From positions 2,170,001 to 2,234,000 of the forward strand of contig CM065652.1 in NCBI GenBank assembly GCA_033220425.1: 64,000 bases of DNA. Reading direction: 5' to 3'. Every line of letters starts with the position of its first letter. The first letter of the stretch is position 1. The notes beneath the pieces were generated by a model. The model saw nothing but the letters and a program-made list of their open reading frames with translations, did no database searches and had not been told where the DNA came from. The DNA is from Lepraria neglecta (lineage: Eukaryota; Ascomycota; Lecanoromycetes; Lecanorales; Stereocaulaceae). The position numbers and the translations under genes are program-made. Below, piece after piece: positions 9,986 to 20,459 of the stretch.

Positions 9986-11670
9986 CCAACGCATCAAAAA
10001 GAGGGAACCTGGAAGAATCACACTGCACGTTACGATTTGCCTGCAGACGGGTTTTACTTCTAGACAAGTCACCGTCTGGGACCATTCAAGCCCTCAATGC
10101 ACGCCAGCGATGCTAGCGTCCTACGAAGACTACTTATTTCCGGCAAGCCATTCCGCCAGCCTGCCACATTCCTGATCTTACTACTGCATCTGCAATCTGT
10201 ATCTGCATGCACCTCAATATCGCGTCACGCAGAGCTACGGCTCGCTAGGACGGGGAACCGGAAACGTGCTTTACCGGTCGATCAGGGCGTTGATAACTAG
10301 ATGGATCATAGACGCCATCCTGCATGAAACTTCTGCACACCAGAGCAAGGAAACCTGCTCAGAAAATGCTTGAAGCGATGGCCTTTGCTACCCTGGCACG
10401 CCTTAACAGGATGGACTGAAGAAAGCGACGACTCAAATTCCTTCCTTCTATTGGCCACCATGTTTAAGCGTGGGGGCTTAGAATCGAAAGTCGAAACCGC
10501 GTCTCAGAAAACCATCAGAGTGAGTAGATTCTACAAGTGCGCCACGCGAAAGCTGACTATGCGAAGTACCCTACGCAAGCGGGCCTATAAGGTGCATGCA
10601 GGGTACATCGGCGGTGTACACAGGTTCTTTTGCTGCAGCTATCTTTGGAGGCGTCCAAGTCGCGTTCTGCATCGTCATTCGCATACCGACTCTCGATGCA
10701 CCGACGATCTGAATGCTGCGGAATGATGAGGCGAATTGAAAAGCAAAATGCAAAGTCTTGAGTATGCGAGATAGCTTCGCAAGAAGGAGCCTCGTCGGGA
10801 GGCTAGCCACTTCTGACTTTTATGGACCCAGGGACCAATTGAATTGCCGCGGTGTCAGCCTTCGAGTCTTTGTAACGCTGTTTCGTTGGTGGCGTGGATA
10901 CTTGTGGGGCTCTGAATTGGAAATTGAAAATGCACCATTGCACCAGGGCAATGCACGCGACAAAAAGCAAAGGGGCGAAAACGAAAAACACGAGGTCAGT
11001 CCAAGGATGCGGATCATGCCCCATGATGTCGACGGACAGCACGTGGTTTGCCTATTGAGGACCTGACGACCTATGGGGAAGTCTTGAACCCAGTTCTACA
11101 TTCTCATGATCGCGGATATTAAATTAATATTATTGCGCGGGGTTAGTTGCCTGACTTTGCGAGACTCGCCTCCCCGAGACCCCCAAAACTCGGCGACTAA
11201 AATGGCTGGCGTGCGGCTCGACTCATGGCTAGTTGGGCCTCGCAGAACAAACTTTGGCTCGCAGACCCACTTTCTCCCGCCCGTGCATATTTTTACTGTC
11301 CACACTACTCCCAACGGTAAGCGGGACTGGCGATCGTATGATTATGCCATATTATTTCTAGCTAATCCACAGAATTGGTCTCACTGGTCTCAGACGTAGT
11401 CTCATGCACCACCCCAACCTTGGGCGGTACAAAGTTACAAACCCTCCGTTTGGGCTAAGCTTCTGACTTGACCTCAAGCCACTTTGCTTCGCGGACGAGC
11501 TAGTGACGCTGCAAGATTTCCACCACCCCAATCATAACATCTCGTCAATTCTCACGACTTCACTTCATCCTCATGCTTCATGTCTTCCTGTTTAAGTCGT
11601 CTCTTTTGCACAATGGTCTGTGCACCTCCTAACATAGTACGATCGTTGCTCACCTTCGTTTGACTTCGTC
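9986..11670. other. 1.7-kb intergenic region, no gene recognised
   Basis: Several open frames of 65-120 codons occur on both strands. None resembles a family, shows codon bias like the neighbours, or joins into a larger spliced frame. The last ~250 bp before 11671 is C/T rich and is the likely leader of the glycosyltransferase gene. Confidence 0.4.
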
Positions 11671-13254
11671 ATGTTTTCCACGTTCAATCTCTTCGCATCA
11701 TTATTGTACGTTAGCCTGACTCCAATCAACGAGATCCCTCTTGCCATCCACCATACTGACATCGCCACTGCAAGCATATATCGATATCTACGCTTGGTCG
11801 TGAACCTCTTTGCATTTTGCAGACTTCGGCCCATACCTAGACCAGACAATCCAAGGTTGACTTCACAGGATGTCACAGTGGTGATACCTTCAATCGAAGG
11901 TGATGGCGCAGTGCTATGGGATACTATTCGCAGCATTCTCACAACTGAGCCGTTCGAAGTCATTCTTGTCACCATCGACACCAATTTAACGCGAGCACAA
12001 TCTATGGTCAAGCTTATGGGCACTTCGAAGGTCCAAATACGGAGTGTAGCCTATCCCAACAAACGCCGACAGATGGTCCGCGCTCTTCCAGATATCAAAA
12101 CCGACATAACCATCTTCGCGGACGATGATGTCCTATGGCCGCCAAAGCTCTTGCCATGGATGCTGGCTCCATTAGAAGATGAAGCTTATGGTGGTGTTGG
12201 CACAAACCAGAGACTTCGGCGTGCTGAAGCTCCCAACCTCCAGCAAAAGATCTACGGATATCTCAATGCTCTATATCTGGAGCGAAGGAACTTCGATTGC
12301 GCATCATGTATGTACATGGACGGGGGCTTGCCATGTCTTTCAGGAAGGACAGTCGCATATCGAAGCAACATACTCAAAGACGAGGCGTTCATCAGAGGCT
12401 TTACCCACGAAGAGTGGCTTGGTCGATATCAATTGAACGCAGATGACGATAATTTCATCACAAGATGGCTCGTCTCCCACGACAAGAAGATTGGCTACCA
12501 GTACCATAAAGAGGCCGAAATCCTAACTACACTAGAGGACAATCCAAACTTTGTGAAACAGTGTCTACGTTGGTCTCGGAGCAATTGGCGGAGTAATATT
12601 ACAAGCATGTTCTGTGACGGGCATATTTGGAGGTTAGCAGACGGACCCCTGACAAAGTAATCACTGCTTAATTCATGCTGAAACCAAGACCAGGAAACAG
12701 CCTTGGAGCACGTATGCGGTCTATCAGACGACTTTGTTGCAGTGGGCTTTTCTCTGGGACTGCCTGCTTCTCTACCTTTACTTCATCAGCACGGAATTGT
12801 GGAGCCCGGAGTCACAGCTGCTGGGCCTGGCTGCGCTGCTGAGCTGGATGTTGATGAGCAAGTTCGTGAAGCTACTGGGCCATTACATACGGTATCCGGT
12901 GGACTTGCTCTTCTTGCCGATTTCCATCATTTTCGGTTATCTGCACGGCCTAATTAAGGCTAAGGCCATGTTATCGCTAAACGTGGTAAGTCACGACTTT
13001 TGTCCGGTTCTCGTTTCCCTACGCCCAATCATGATGTGGCCCGCAGTCGGTGATCCTTCAGCAATCATTCAGTCCGCTGATGACCCGCACAGACAGCATG
13101 GGGTACACGTGACGGAGCAGACGATGATGACGCATATCGCATGATTCGGGTCAGTCGAAAGCAACAGGAAGCCAGCCACCCTTCGATGCCGGAAGCACTT
13201 GACAGTACAGGAGAGAAGTGCGAACACACCTACGGAGTTTCACATCATGTTTGA
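11671..13254 (+). CDS. GT2 polysaccharide synthase (CPS1 / hyaluronan-synthase-like)
   Basis: Membrane glycosyltransferase of family 2. Exons are 11671-12632, 12694-12985 and 13093-13254; the product is 471 aa. The joins restore HIW-RKQPWSTYAVYQ and LSLNV-TAWGTRDGADDDAY, as in homologues. Motifs: DVTVVIPSIEG at the start of the catalytic domain, FADDDVLWPP (DxD), YQLNADDDNF (acceptor Asp region), and KQCLRWSRSNWRSN, which is the QxxRW motif. C-terminal helices (LLQWAFLWDCLLLYLYF, LLGLAALLSWMLM and PISIIFGYLHG) form the membrane pore region. Only one weak hydrophobic segment precedes the catalytic domain, so a short upstream exon may be missing. The polymer made is unknown. Confidence 0.88.
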
Positions 13255-14868
13255 GAAATCGAGATACCCTACCGAGTACCCTTCCAGAGACGTCAGCCCT
13301 AGAAGTGCACGGTTGCACACCTGGAGTTGTCTTGGCGTCTGTAACAACATCCCTGTACGAACTACCTTACTAACGTTAACGTAACCGAGTCTCCGAGAGC
13401 GCCTGACTAGCGTTGGGTTCGTTCAACAATAAAAGTCCTTTTCTGGCTTTTCCAGCATCTAAGAGCGACGAGCATGGGAAGCTGTCTACTTTTTTTCAAC
13501 CATAAATTAGTAATAATGACCTCTTTCTAGACTTAGTGCATATGATCTGATTTCGATCCTTCCAACCTTATTGTTCCCATCAGTGAACTGTGAAGCAGGT
13601 ACGCAGTACTGCCGAGGCTCTAAGTAGGCGTGCGGAGAGGCCAATGGGGGCAAAGTCTCAGGTACCTAGCGACGCCAACAGCATACCTAGAGACCACTAT
13701 CTTTGACAGCCGTTATTTGAGTACCTCCTCCTTTTGGCAAGTATTTGCTTTTGACCAAAATACCTCTTACCTCGAACGTGCAGCTGCAGCTAGCTTAGAC
13801 TTTGTCCCTTATCTGATACCTATCTCAAACAGGAGCATTCTCAGTAATTCACAAAGTATCTCAATTCTCAAAGCAGCAATTGATACGACATCCTCAAAGG
13901 CTCCCAAACAATTGAGAGATTCCACGCACACACCCACCAACAACAACACAGCACCCTGACGTGCCTGGCTTACCCAATGACATGCAACCGTCATCTGACA
14001 TGCGCATTGGGACCAATCATCTGATTGTATCTCCAACCCCCCTCATCCATTTGGGCATAGGTGGTGGCGCGTACGTCACCAAGCCATCCACCGCGCCAAT
14101 CCATGAAGTTTAAGGCACTCGTATCTTGGTACTACGGCATCAATCCGAATGCACGATAGCATGCAAGCCACGAGCAATATGTGCTGACCAATCGAATAAT
14201 CCATCGCTACGGACCCTGCTCTTCCTTCAATCATTGGGTACCAAACCCTCCAAGAAGCATGTACCACATCGACAGATGGAATCAACAGGCCCGTCTCCGC
14301 GCCCTGGAGCTTCCTATTCTGCCCGCGCAAACAAATCTCGCGTGTGCATATGCAACGAACTGACAGTAGCCCAGGTCTAGACTTACCATAGCCGGCTGGG
14401 CTGTCATCAACCATGGTACTGTGCCAAACTTCAGACCAAGATTTGGGAGAGCCCCACCGGCCCCACCATGAGCAAAACTACCCCTCCTGAACCTTCTAAC
14501 CAACCAAGGCACCTCCCGCATGTACAGGGTCCAAAGCGGATTTAGACGCCATAGCGGCAAGCTTAACGATGTCATGCATGCGATCGTCACTGAGCCAAAA
14601 TCGTTCGGGTCCAGGCCCTGAGAGTTTTGGCTACGGGAAGAGTTTAGCCTAAGTTACGGGATTGCCAAGCAATAATGACAATATGCCTATACTCTACAAG
14701 GGTGTTGATTTGTGGAAATCATACTTCATAAGTTTATATCACCAGCTCAACAACTCTTAAGATTTCACAAGAAGCCTTGATACAACCGTAGTCTTTATTA
14801 ACGAGAAACCTCGATACGACGGTGCCGGACATTACCCAATTGGTCCGTGCGTTGACTTTTCCTACAAC

Positions 14869-14890
14869 AGTAGTAGTAGTAGTAGTAGTA
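14869..14890. repeat. (AGT)n microsatellite
   Basis: About seven uninterrupted AGT trinucleotide units, seen directly in the sequence, within non-coding DNA. Confidence 0.95.
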
Positions 14891-15021
14891 AATCGATTCG
14901 AATTGCACAAACATCCAAGTGAGCAGACTTCGAGTCAGTGGTCATAAAAGCCGACACAAACCGCCAAAGTTTCAGATCACAATCCGTCTTACAAAGTGAA
15001 AAAATTAATACCACCAGCAAA

Positions 15022-15138
15022 ATGCCACCAATACCAACAGTTCCACCAACAGACAAAAAAGCGGAGCACAACCGATTCGCCTCACCAGGGACACCCCTCC
15101 GCTCCGGAGGTCTGAGCGAACGGAAAATAAGTGGATAA
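15022..15138 (+). CDS. Possible small ORF, 38 aa, hypothetical
   Basis: ATG-to-TAA frame of 38 codons following an A-rich leader. The peptide begins MPPIPTVPPTDKK and ends in a basic, Ser/Gly-containing tail (TPLRSGGLSERKISG). The tail looks non-random to me, but I cannot name a family. It could also be one exon of a larger gene or chance. It points away from the amidase 3' end. Confidence 0.25.
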   Translation: MPPIPTVPPTDKKAEHNRFASPGTPLRSGGLSERKISG

Positions 15139-15706
15139 TCTCTGCCCCATCTGCCGTTGACCATTACAGGTATCTTCACAGGCCAATGGAGGAGCCTCCG
15201 TTGATGACGAGTGAGCGGGTTGTCCCGTTGCTTGGTATGCGGACTGTGCGGATGCGTGGGGCGGCATTGAGGATCAGTTTAGTAGGTGGTAGTTTGCGTA
15301 TAGCCTGTGCATAAAACCAGGTTTGGGGGCGAGGTAGTGGTATGTGCGTCGGGAGACGGACGAAATTGCAAAGGAGAGTACGGAACGATGTATACACACT
15401 AGACGAAATTTCTCCGAATTTGTGGAGAATGACTTCATCCCAGAGTGAGGCCGGATAGGACAAGCTTTTGAGCATCAAAAGGTCCCACTGAAAGCAAAGC
15501 ATAAGATAGTACTTCAGTCTGCCCAACTCAATGTCAAAAATTCCTCAAAAACAACGCACTTCCAAATCTCAGCTTTTAGTAGACCCCGGAACTTGAACTC
15601 CAATTTCACAAACAGGCTACTGGAAATCCCACCCCACCGTCATCCCCCAAGTTTACAAAAATTTTCTTAACAAGAGATCCCCCCAAAATTAAAGACCTAG
15701 ATACTC

Positions 15707-17746
15707 CTACCCCTTCGCCAACTCCAAAACATCAACCCAATTCCCCGGCTTCGCCACCTTCTCTTCTCCGACTCTCCACGCCCACTCTTCCCCCACTCTC
15801 CCCCACTCGATCAATTCCTCCTCCCCACCCCACTCTCCCATAGCCATTAATCCAATCGGCACCTTACCATCCCCTTCCTTCGGCGCCACCCGTCCTACAG
15901 GAATAGTAATCGACGGACATCCCAAGAAATTAGCCAGCCAGACATATGTCATAGTCTTGACACTCATATTCGCATCACTAACACCATGCTTAAGATCAGC
16001 TACGCCGCCGCTAATATGCCATCCCGCATTCGGCGTTGTGGGGGTCACGATGAGTAGACCTGGATGCTGTTTAAAGAGGAAGGCGAGATGCTGCATTAGT
16101 AAATTGCGCATTCTCTGTGCTAAGAGAAAATCTAAGGCAGGCGTCTGCTTGCCAACTGAGATTAGAATTTTGTTGGCTGGTGTGAGGCCAGAGAGGTCTG
16201 GGATCTCGGAGCTGATTTCGGAGAGAATCGTCATTGCATGGCTTGTTTGGCCTTCGGGGAGGTAGGGGAGCGTTATGTCTACGATATTGTAGCCTGATGA
16301 TTCAAAGTGGGATAGAGCAGCGTTGCAGACGTCGACGACGGCGGGTTCGGCGAAGTCGAAGTATGGTTTGTATATGCCTATGATCTTCTCGGTTTGAGGA
16401 ATGGTGCAGGGGATTGGAGATGAGAAGGCTGAGGAGAGGGTATCGTGAGGGTCGGGAATAGCCATGATGCGGTATGCGTACTCGAGATCGGCCATGTTTG
16501 AGGCCATAGGACCGATCACACCGCATGATTGGGCGAGACCTACGGTTGGCGAGCATGAGATCCTGCCATGGCTTGGTTTGAGGCCGTAGAGACCGCAGTA
16601 TGCTGAGGGGATGCGAATGGAGCCGCCCCCATCTGCTCCAAGTGTGACCGGGAATAGACCAGCTGCTACGGTGTATGCGGAGGCACCGGAGGACCCGCCT
16701 GTGTAGTAGTGTGGGTTATGTGGGTTGAGAGGTGTTCCTTTTATGGGGTTGTTGTTTGTAGTATCTGCACGTTCAGTAGGTGCATTGACCTTGCTAGAAA
16801 GGGTGAAGGGTTTAAACGTCCCCGGACGTACCTAGGCCGAGCTCATGCATGTTGAGTTTTCCCACTATTACGGCTCCAGCCTCTTCCCACTTCTGTACAC
16901 ACCAGCTTGTGAGCCCATGGGAACTCGTATAATCCTTGCAGGAACCCAAGTTTTTGGTATGACCCTTGAGATCGACCTCATCTAGAAGAAAAGTCACTCG
17001 GCTGTTTCTTTGACATAGAGCAGATAACAGGAGAGAAAAAGGACGAAAGCTTAACAGACTCAAGACCCGATATTCGCACAAAGGTTCAGTAAAACAGGAA
17101 TGAAACAGCAGGAAGCCACGCACAAATTTCCTTGAATCTCAAATCGATAACTTACCTTTGACACCGACAGGTACACCATCCAACATGCCCATTGCTTTAC
17201 CGTCCTTATATCTCTGTGTAGATTCTTCAGCCGCAGCAAGGACTTGATCCTTTACGATGTCCAGAAAGGCCTCTTTATGTTTAGGGACAAGAGCCAAGAT
17301 GGCTTCAGCGACTGCCGTTGGAGTCAATTTGCCCGATTCGTATGCCGAATGATAATCGGCGATACTGTAATGGCGATTGGCATGTTTGAGACTTGCCTTG
17401 TATGGTGGATCGACGGCAATCGTAGAGCTGGAACCGTTGCTTATGGGAATTACGGTTGGATCATATCGCGGCTCGTAAGCGTCCAGGTTCAGCTTCCGTA
17501 GAGAGTTGAATCCCGCGTTGCCCCATAAAAAGCCAGAAACGAGTCCCAGATGCGCTACGCTGTCTGGTGTTCAGTATATGATGATGAATAGAAGGAGCTG
17601 ACACACGCTGAACCTGCAACGGCTAAGGGAATGCCTCGTAGCACAGGATTGGATGCCGGCAGATTCGTATAGGTGGTGTTTGGACCCTCCTTGGCCTCAG
17701 GATAGCCATAGTAGCCTGTTTTGACGGGCTCTTGAGATGCTGCCAT
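15707..17746 (-). CDS. Amidase-signature family amidase
   Basis: Hydrolase of the amidase-signature family, which cleaves C-N amide bonds through a Ser-cisSer-Lys triad. Exons on the minus strand: 17746-17614, 17554-17156, 16981-16832 and 16764-15707; introns are 59, 174 and 67 nt; the product is 579 aa. The Lys of the triad lies in DGVPVGVKDEVDLKG, formed across the second intron. The cis-Ser is in YYTGGSSGASAYTVAAGL and the nucleophile Ser in LGADGGGSIRIPSAYCGLYG. The C-terminus (TPTTPNAGW, FLGCPSITIPVGR) is also typical. No clear signal peptide. It is divergent from the D-lactate dehydrogenase gene across 331 bp. The physiological substrate is unknown; a GatA role is unlikely given the divergent N-terminus. 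Confidence 0.9.
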
Positions 17747-18077
17747 ATTCAATATATTAAACAATAACAAAAACTGCAACCAAATGTTTGGGTAAACGTC
17801 CTTTTGTTAAGGAACACGGTAACGAATGGTCTGACAGGAAAACTATGATAGCAGATATTCAGGGGGCGACAAGCATTTATCTTAGACTTTACTTAGAAAA
17901 TCCATCAGTCTTTGACAGTCTCAGCTGTCAGCATTCCAGTTGCCTGTCAAATCTATGCCAAGGCCCGCGGAAACGGGCCGCAGTATGGCAAGTCTATCCG
18001 ATTTATTCACCTTTCGACCAAACACATACCAATTTGCTTCTTTTCCTTTAAACCTCTGCAGGACCAGCCTGGTAGAC
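17747..18077. promoter_or_regulatory. Shared divergent promoter, amidase / D-lactate dehydrogenase
   Basis: This 331-bp gap between two start codons on opposite strands must carry both promoters, and a shared regulatory element is possible. An A/T-rich stretch adjoins the amidase ATG and a C/T-rich stretch precedes the dehydrogenase ATG. Confidence 0.5.
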
Positions 18078-19995
18078 ATGTCCGGAAGGTTACTCTACCC
18101 CTCGGCTGTCTTGATGCGCAGCCTGAGATCCTCACCATCTTTACGACAATGTCCTCGACAATTTCCAATGGGGGCCAAACGGCCTCTCCATACTTCGCCG
18201 AAGTCACTCGAGGAGGAGGGGCAAAAGTCGTTTCGAGGTCAATTGTACGAAAGTACAGCACGGCGTATACAGCGTCAGCGTGAGGCGGAAGCTCGCTTTG
18301 CTTCTATGACTCCACCGTCCGCATTCGCCCGCAATGCAGCCTTCACTTTCTGTCCGAGTACCTTTCCAATTGAGAGAACTACGGCTAACGTCCGACAGCA
18401 ATTGTATTCTCATGTGGACTAGCATACTGGTTTGGCTCAATGAGACCCGCTGAAGTCTCGTCACTGTCCACAGCGCCCCTAGACTCTTTGGACCCGAAGG
18501 GTCCGAGGCACAACACGGCCCCCAAAAGTCTCGAAGCGTGCTGGACAGACATGGTATCAATCGTTGGTAAAGAGCATGTGTCTACCGAGGAGGGCGACCG
18601 TCAGTACCATTCTGGATCGGAGTGGTCATCATACACAACGAAAGACAGCGAACGACCGTTCATGGTTGTCTTCCCGTCAACTACAGAAGAGGTCAGCAAG
18701 ATCATGAAGGTGTGCCATACACGCAAGATACCTGTGACAGCCTACTCAGGAGGTACCAGCTTGGAAGGGCATTTCTCGGCCACCCGAGGAGGCATCTGTG
18801 TGGATTTCGCTCGGATGGACAAAATTCTCAAATTGCACAAGGATGACCTGGATGTTATCGTTCAGCCTGCTGTGGGATGGGAGTTACTTAATGAAGAGCT
18901 TGGAAAAGAAGAACTGTTTTTCCCACCTGACCCCGGTCCAGGCGCTATGATTGGTGGCATGGTTGGCACAGGATGCTCCGGCACAAATGCATACCGCTAT
19001 GGGACAATGAGGGAGTGGGTGCTCAGTTTGACTGTTGTCCTGGCCGACGGGACCGTCATAAAAACAAGACAGAGGCCACGCAAGAGTAGCGCAGGATATG
19101 ACCTGACCCGGATGTTCATTGGAAGCGAAGGCACGTTGGGCCTGGTGACTGAAGCCACTCTCAAAGTTACAGTCAAGCCTAAGAGTGAAAGTGTTGCGGT
19201 GACCGGCTTTGGTACGATTCGTGAGGCTGCCGAGTGTGTTTCACGAGTAGTGGGTGAAGGTGTACCAATCGCCGCAGTGGAGATCTTGGACGATGTCCAA
19301 ATGCGCTGTATCAACGAAAGTGGCTCTACCAGTCGGGAGTGGAAGGAGGTCCCAACTTTATTCTTCAAATTCTCAGGCACGCCATCGGCAGTGAAGGAAC
19401 AGGTTGGAATAGTGCAGAAAATCGCGAAAGGCAAAGGGAGTAAAAGCTTCGACTTCGCAAAAAATCAAGATGAAGCTGCAGAGCTTTGGAGTGCTAGGAA
19501 GGAGGCTCTTTGGAGTGTCATGGCTAAACGAAGGGACGAGGGTGATCATGTCTGGACGACCGACGTTGCCGTCCCCATCAGCAGGCTGCCCGATATCATT
19601 GAGGAGACGAAGGAAGATATGGCAAGCAGTGGATTACTTGCTGCCATGGTGGGCCATGTGGGAGATGGCAATTTTCATGGTACGATTCAATAACCAATAC
19701 ATCAAGTGATGCTGACCTTTTTAAAGCAATCATACTCTTCAACGACCAAGAGCGACACACAGCCGAAGAAGTCGTCCACAGAATGGTCAAGCGCGCAGTC
19801 GAAATGGAGGGCACAGTCACCGGAGAACACGGAGTGGGCCTAATCAAACGGGACTACCTTGCCCACGAAATGGGCGAAACGGCCGTGGATGCTATGAGGA
19901 AGATGAAACAAGCGTTCGATCCCCTCTGCATTCTCAACTGCGATAAAGTGGTTCGAGCTCAGAAACCTAAGCCTGGCGAAGTGCAGCCTTGGTAG
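18078..19995 (+). CDS. dld1: Mitochondrial D-lactate dehydrogenase (cytochrome c), FAD-binding
   Basis: Oxidises D-lactate to pyruvate and passes electrons to cytochrome c. Exons are 18078-18351, 18399-19679 and 19727-19995, with two 47-nt introns; the product is 607 aa. The N-terminus is Arg/Ser rich without acidic residues (mitochondrial presequence). A hydrophobic anchor, FTFSIVFSCGLAYWFG, is restored across the first splice. Next comes the FAD-binding PCMH domain (PFMVVFPSTTEEVSKIMKVC, TAYSGGTSLEGHF, GGMVGTGCSGTNAYRYG), then the FAD-oxidase C-terminal domain with GHVGDGNFH and GEHGVGLIKRDYL. The layout matches yeast Dld1, a protein of the intermembrane-space side of the inner membrane. 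The third-exon join gives GNFH-AIILFND. Confidence 0.94.
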
Positions 19996-20459
19996 GGATA
20001 TTAAGCAAGGCCTGTACGTTACGACAGGGCACGCTCCCACAAACTATTCCGAACCGGGCTACGATGCCTTTGGAGAGGAGACACAGCGCGCCAGGCCCTT
20101 TAGGGGTATTGGGCAGACGATGGGATTACTCCGATGGACAGCTCTAAATTTACGAGACGATGCCCCTTGTAGAATCGTATGACGCTGCCCGGAGAGCTGC
20201 ACATGGGTCATAGATGAGCTCGAAAAGAATCCGACCTTCAACCTCCTGGGAAGTGGTATCGAGGTTATTGGTGTCGGTGCGCTGTAGCACTTTGGGATGG
20301 ATACAGAGAGAAGGACAGAGGGACACTCGTTGTCAAGCTATAGCTATAGCTTCTTATTTTAGCGAACACTCTCTTGCAGAATTCTACCTCTGTATCTTAG
20401 CAACATTGAAGGCAGTAGATTTGGAATTTTTATTGGGTATCATAAAGGCCGACACAAGT
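19996..20459. other. Convergent 3' intergenic region
   Basis: 464 bp between the 3' ends of the D-lactate dehydrogenase gene and rok1; likely both 3' UTRs. No gene seen. Confidence 0.45.

Larger units (their letters stand above)
13255..15706. other. 2.45-kb intergenic region
   Basis: Lies between the GT2 stop and the 3' end of the amidase gene. It holds an AGT microsatellite (14869-14890) and one possible small ORF (15022-15138). Other open frames (for example 13630-13959) have no family resemblance. Nothing else was recognised. Confidence 0.4.

Noticed and set aside
13630-13959. 109-codon open frame
   Set aside because: No family resemblance, no ATG in good context and no spliced continuation; chance frame in non-coding DNA.
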